Shown here piece by piece: positions 62,208-64,000 of a stretch of DNA of 64,000 nt (the first letter of the stretch is position 1; each line of letters starts with the position of its first letter). A program made the translations under genes and the position numbers. The DNA lies in NCBI GenBank assembly GCA_016710985.1, contig JADJTX010000020.1:23009-87008 (forward strand), given 5' to 3'. Source of the DNA: Ignavibacteria bacterium (GTDB taxonomy: Bacteria; Bacteroidota; Ignavibacteria; Tepidaquicellales; Tepidaquicellaceae). The notes beneath the pieces were generated by a model that was not told the origin of the DNA, made no database searches, and was given only the letters and a program-made list of their open reading frames with translations.

Positions 62208-63469
62208 TTATTTACATAAATCTATTTTCTTAACACTCTTTGAAAATAAAATTTCCCTTTAAGTCATATATCCTTGATCTCATTCTGAAGTAAGTACCGC
62301 TTGGCTTGATTTCCGGAATATAATTAAACTCTCACACCCGTATTTAAGTTCTTCTTTCGATGCTTTCTATTTCCCTTTCCTGTCATATCCGAATATTGTA
62401 AGGGTTTACATCAGAGTTAAAGGGTATCTCAACTTTTATTCTTGTTTCAGGATTAAACGGTTCGATAGTTCTGATAAAGTATGTATCCCCGTGGAATCTC
62501 TGAAGTTATTTATTCTGCCTAAATGTCAGGCCGCCGTTTGTGGTTTTGGATATATTGTTCCGACCGATCCATCCCAATAAACTATCAACAATAAATATTG
62601 TTGTTGACCCACCTGGATTATTTTGTAGAGCCCAGTTATAACCCTTATTCGTTGATTTATAGATCTCGGAAAAACCTGACCCAACCCACCCTATTGTTGA
62701 ATCTATAAATTGTAATGACGGAACAGTGTTACTGCTTAATCCATACGGAAATGAAACAGTCCAACTTTGACCTCCATTTTCGGTGTATTGAACTCTGTTA
62801 TTTGTACATGCTAACCACCCTGTATTGATATTTAAAATCTATTGCCTGAATATTTTCATTAAAGGTACTGATAAACTCCCAATTCACACCTGCATTTGTA
62901 GTTTTATAAAGATTAAAATCAGCGCCGCACCAGCCCGTATCATAATTGAGAAAAAATAACCTATATGGATGCTGGGTAATTCCGGATATTCTAGGTACCC
63001 AGTTTATTCCACCGTTAGTTGTAAGCCATAGATCGGATAAAACATTTCCACATATAAAACCGGTGTCCCTGTTTATAAAAAGTCCTTATCTAAGCTTTAC
63101 GGCCCGAAGTCCGCAATAAGTGACTAGTCATTACCGTCGTTTGTTGTTTTGAACACTTTTCCTATTCCGTCACCACCGCAGATATAGCCTGTATTTTCTA
63201 TTGAGCATCTGCACTTTAGTGAAAGCGCAGGTTGCAGAAAATTGAACACTCCAATTGTTTCCTCCATTTGTAGTATGAATAACATAGCCGATATCAAATT
63301 GAGGTGTCCAGTCTGTCACAGCCCACCCATTTTGATTGTCAATGAAATATATTCCGGTTACTGGTTTGGAAACATTTGTATTTTGAAGTATCCATTGGCT
63401 TTGGCAAGGGGTAATAAATAATGAGTAATGAATAATTATAGTAAAAAATAGTATGGTGTGCCTTTTCAT
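62208..63469 (-). CDS. Protein B5: divergent YCF48/BNR propeller with T9SS-like end (heavily frameshifted)
   Basis: Starts MKRHTILFFTIIIHYSLFIT with a signal peptide ending PCQSQ, then ILQNTNVSKPVTGIYFIDNQ and VIHTTNGGNNWSVQFSATCA, an unmistakable YCF48-type first blade. Later blades are seen in other frames. Near 62440-62480 a degraded sorting motif (TRIKVEIPF, F-N-P) and an end near KKIDLCK are visible. It holds the place of B1/B3 in the third cassette but has a different start and no shared promoter block. Confidence 0.55.
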
Positions 63470-63484
63470 GGAAGTGATTTTTTA

Positions 63485-64000
63485 TTATTTTAAATAGATC
63501 ATTTTCTTAACATCTTTGAAGAATTAAATTTCCTTTTAAATCATATATCTTAACTTCGCATAGAAGTATGTACCGCTTGTGATTTTCAGGAAAATAGATA
63601 AACTCATACACCTGAATTTAAGCTCTCTTCTTCTGTATGCTTTCTATTTCCTTTCCTGCCATGTCAAATATTAATGAGGACTATATCTGAGTTAGTCAGA
63701 AATTTCTATTTTAATATTTGTTTCGAGGATTGAACGGATTCGGATAGTTCTGATAAAGTTTGTATACTTCAGAGATCTCAGAAATACTGACTCACTATGA
63801 ATGTTAAGCCTCCGTTTGTGGTTCTTGATATTCCAGAGTGTCCACTCACTAATAAACTATCAACCATAAATATTGTTTCTTGAACCGCTTGGATTATTTT
63901 GGCTACAATCAGTTGTAACCTCTATTCGTTGTCTTATATTCTTGGAAAGCCTTCTAGTCCGACCCATCCTACAGCTGAATCTACAAACTGTAATGATTGA
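63485..64000 (-). CDS. Protein B6: 3' part of another YCF48/BNR T9SS protein (partial, error-rich)
   Basis: The minus-strand end reads KKMIYLK then stop at 63485. Upstream, KLYQNYPNPFNP is legible near 63735-63770. Its 3' sequence matches that of B5 closely. The gene runs off the right edge, and indels are very frequent. By position it is the B2/B4 equivalent of the third cassette. Confidence 0.5.

Overview
The window looks like a metagenome-derived or draft contig from the Ignavibacteria/Chlorobi side of Bacteroidota. The DNA is AT-rich. Many secreted proteins end in a type IX secretion (T9SS) type A sorting domain with the core NYPNPFNPSTTI and a tail near GVYFYKL...KKMxLxK. Promoters fit the Bacteroidota pattern TTG-N20-TAnnTTTG. 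No rRNA, tRNA, CRISPR array or transposase gene was seen.

Layout. 1-17 kb: surface proteins with a dockerin-like C-terminus (a YCF48/BNR protein, a lectin-like protein, two long FG-GAP proteins) interleaved with three paralogous helical proteins of unknown function. One dockerin gene is preceded by a promoter and a possible three-way-junction leader RNA. 17-29 kb: housekeeping and accessory genes (CPA2 antiporter, NAD(P)-binding reductase, three GNAT acetyltransferases, a Rv2258c-like methyltransferase, an SH3-like protein, two lipocalin-like exported proteins) separated by many intergenic repeats. 29-43 kb: T9SS cargo (BNR propeller, cohesin-like protein, two aryl-sulfotransferase-like proteins, CotH-like protein, VCBS/FG-GAP protein). 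43-50 kb: a sulfotransferase-like protein, purM, lysine 6-aminotransferase, then fur-feoA-feoB for ferrous iron control and uptake. 50-64 kb, all minus strand: a cassette of two YCF48/BNR T9SS proteins (B) and one large secreted protein of unknown function (A), present three times in tandem as B-B-A.

Two themes stand out. First, the gaps between genes are filled with word-like inverted repeats (CACAGAG-, CACTAAG-, CACAGATT- and CACGAAT-type arms). Several sit inside shared outer terminal inverted repeats, suggesting modular non-autonomous elements. Second, many genes are broken by single-base indels, mostly in short homopolymers, and damage becomes dense beyond about 58 kb. Because this affects feoB, feoA and the antiporter as well as surface genes, consensus error is the simplest explanation for most of it. 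I therefore annotate these as one gene each with frameshifts. A few in-frame stops are substitutions and remain unexplained.
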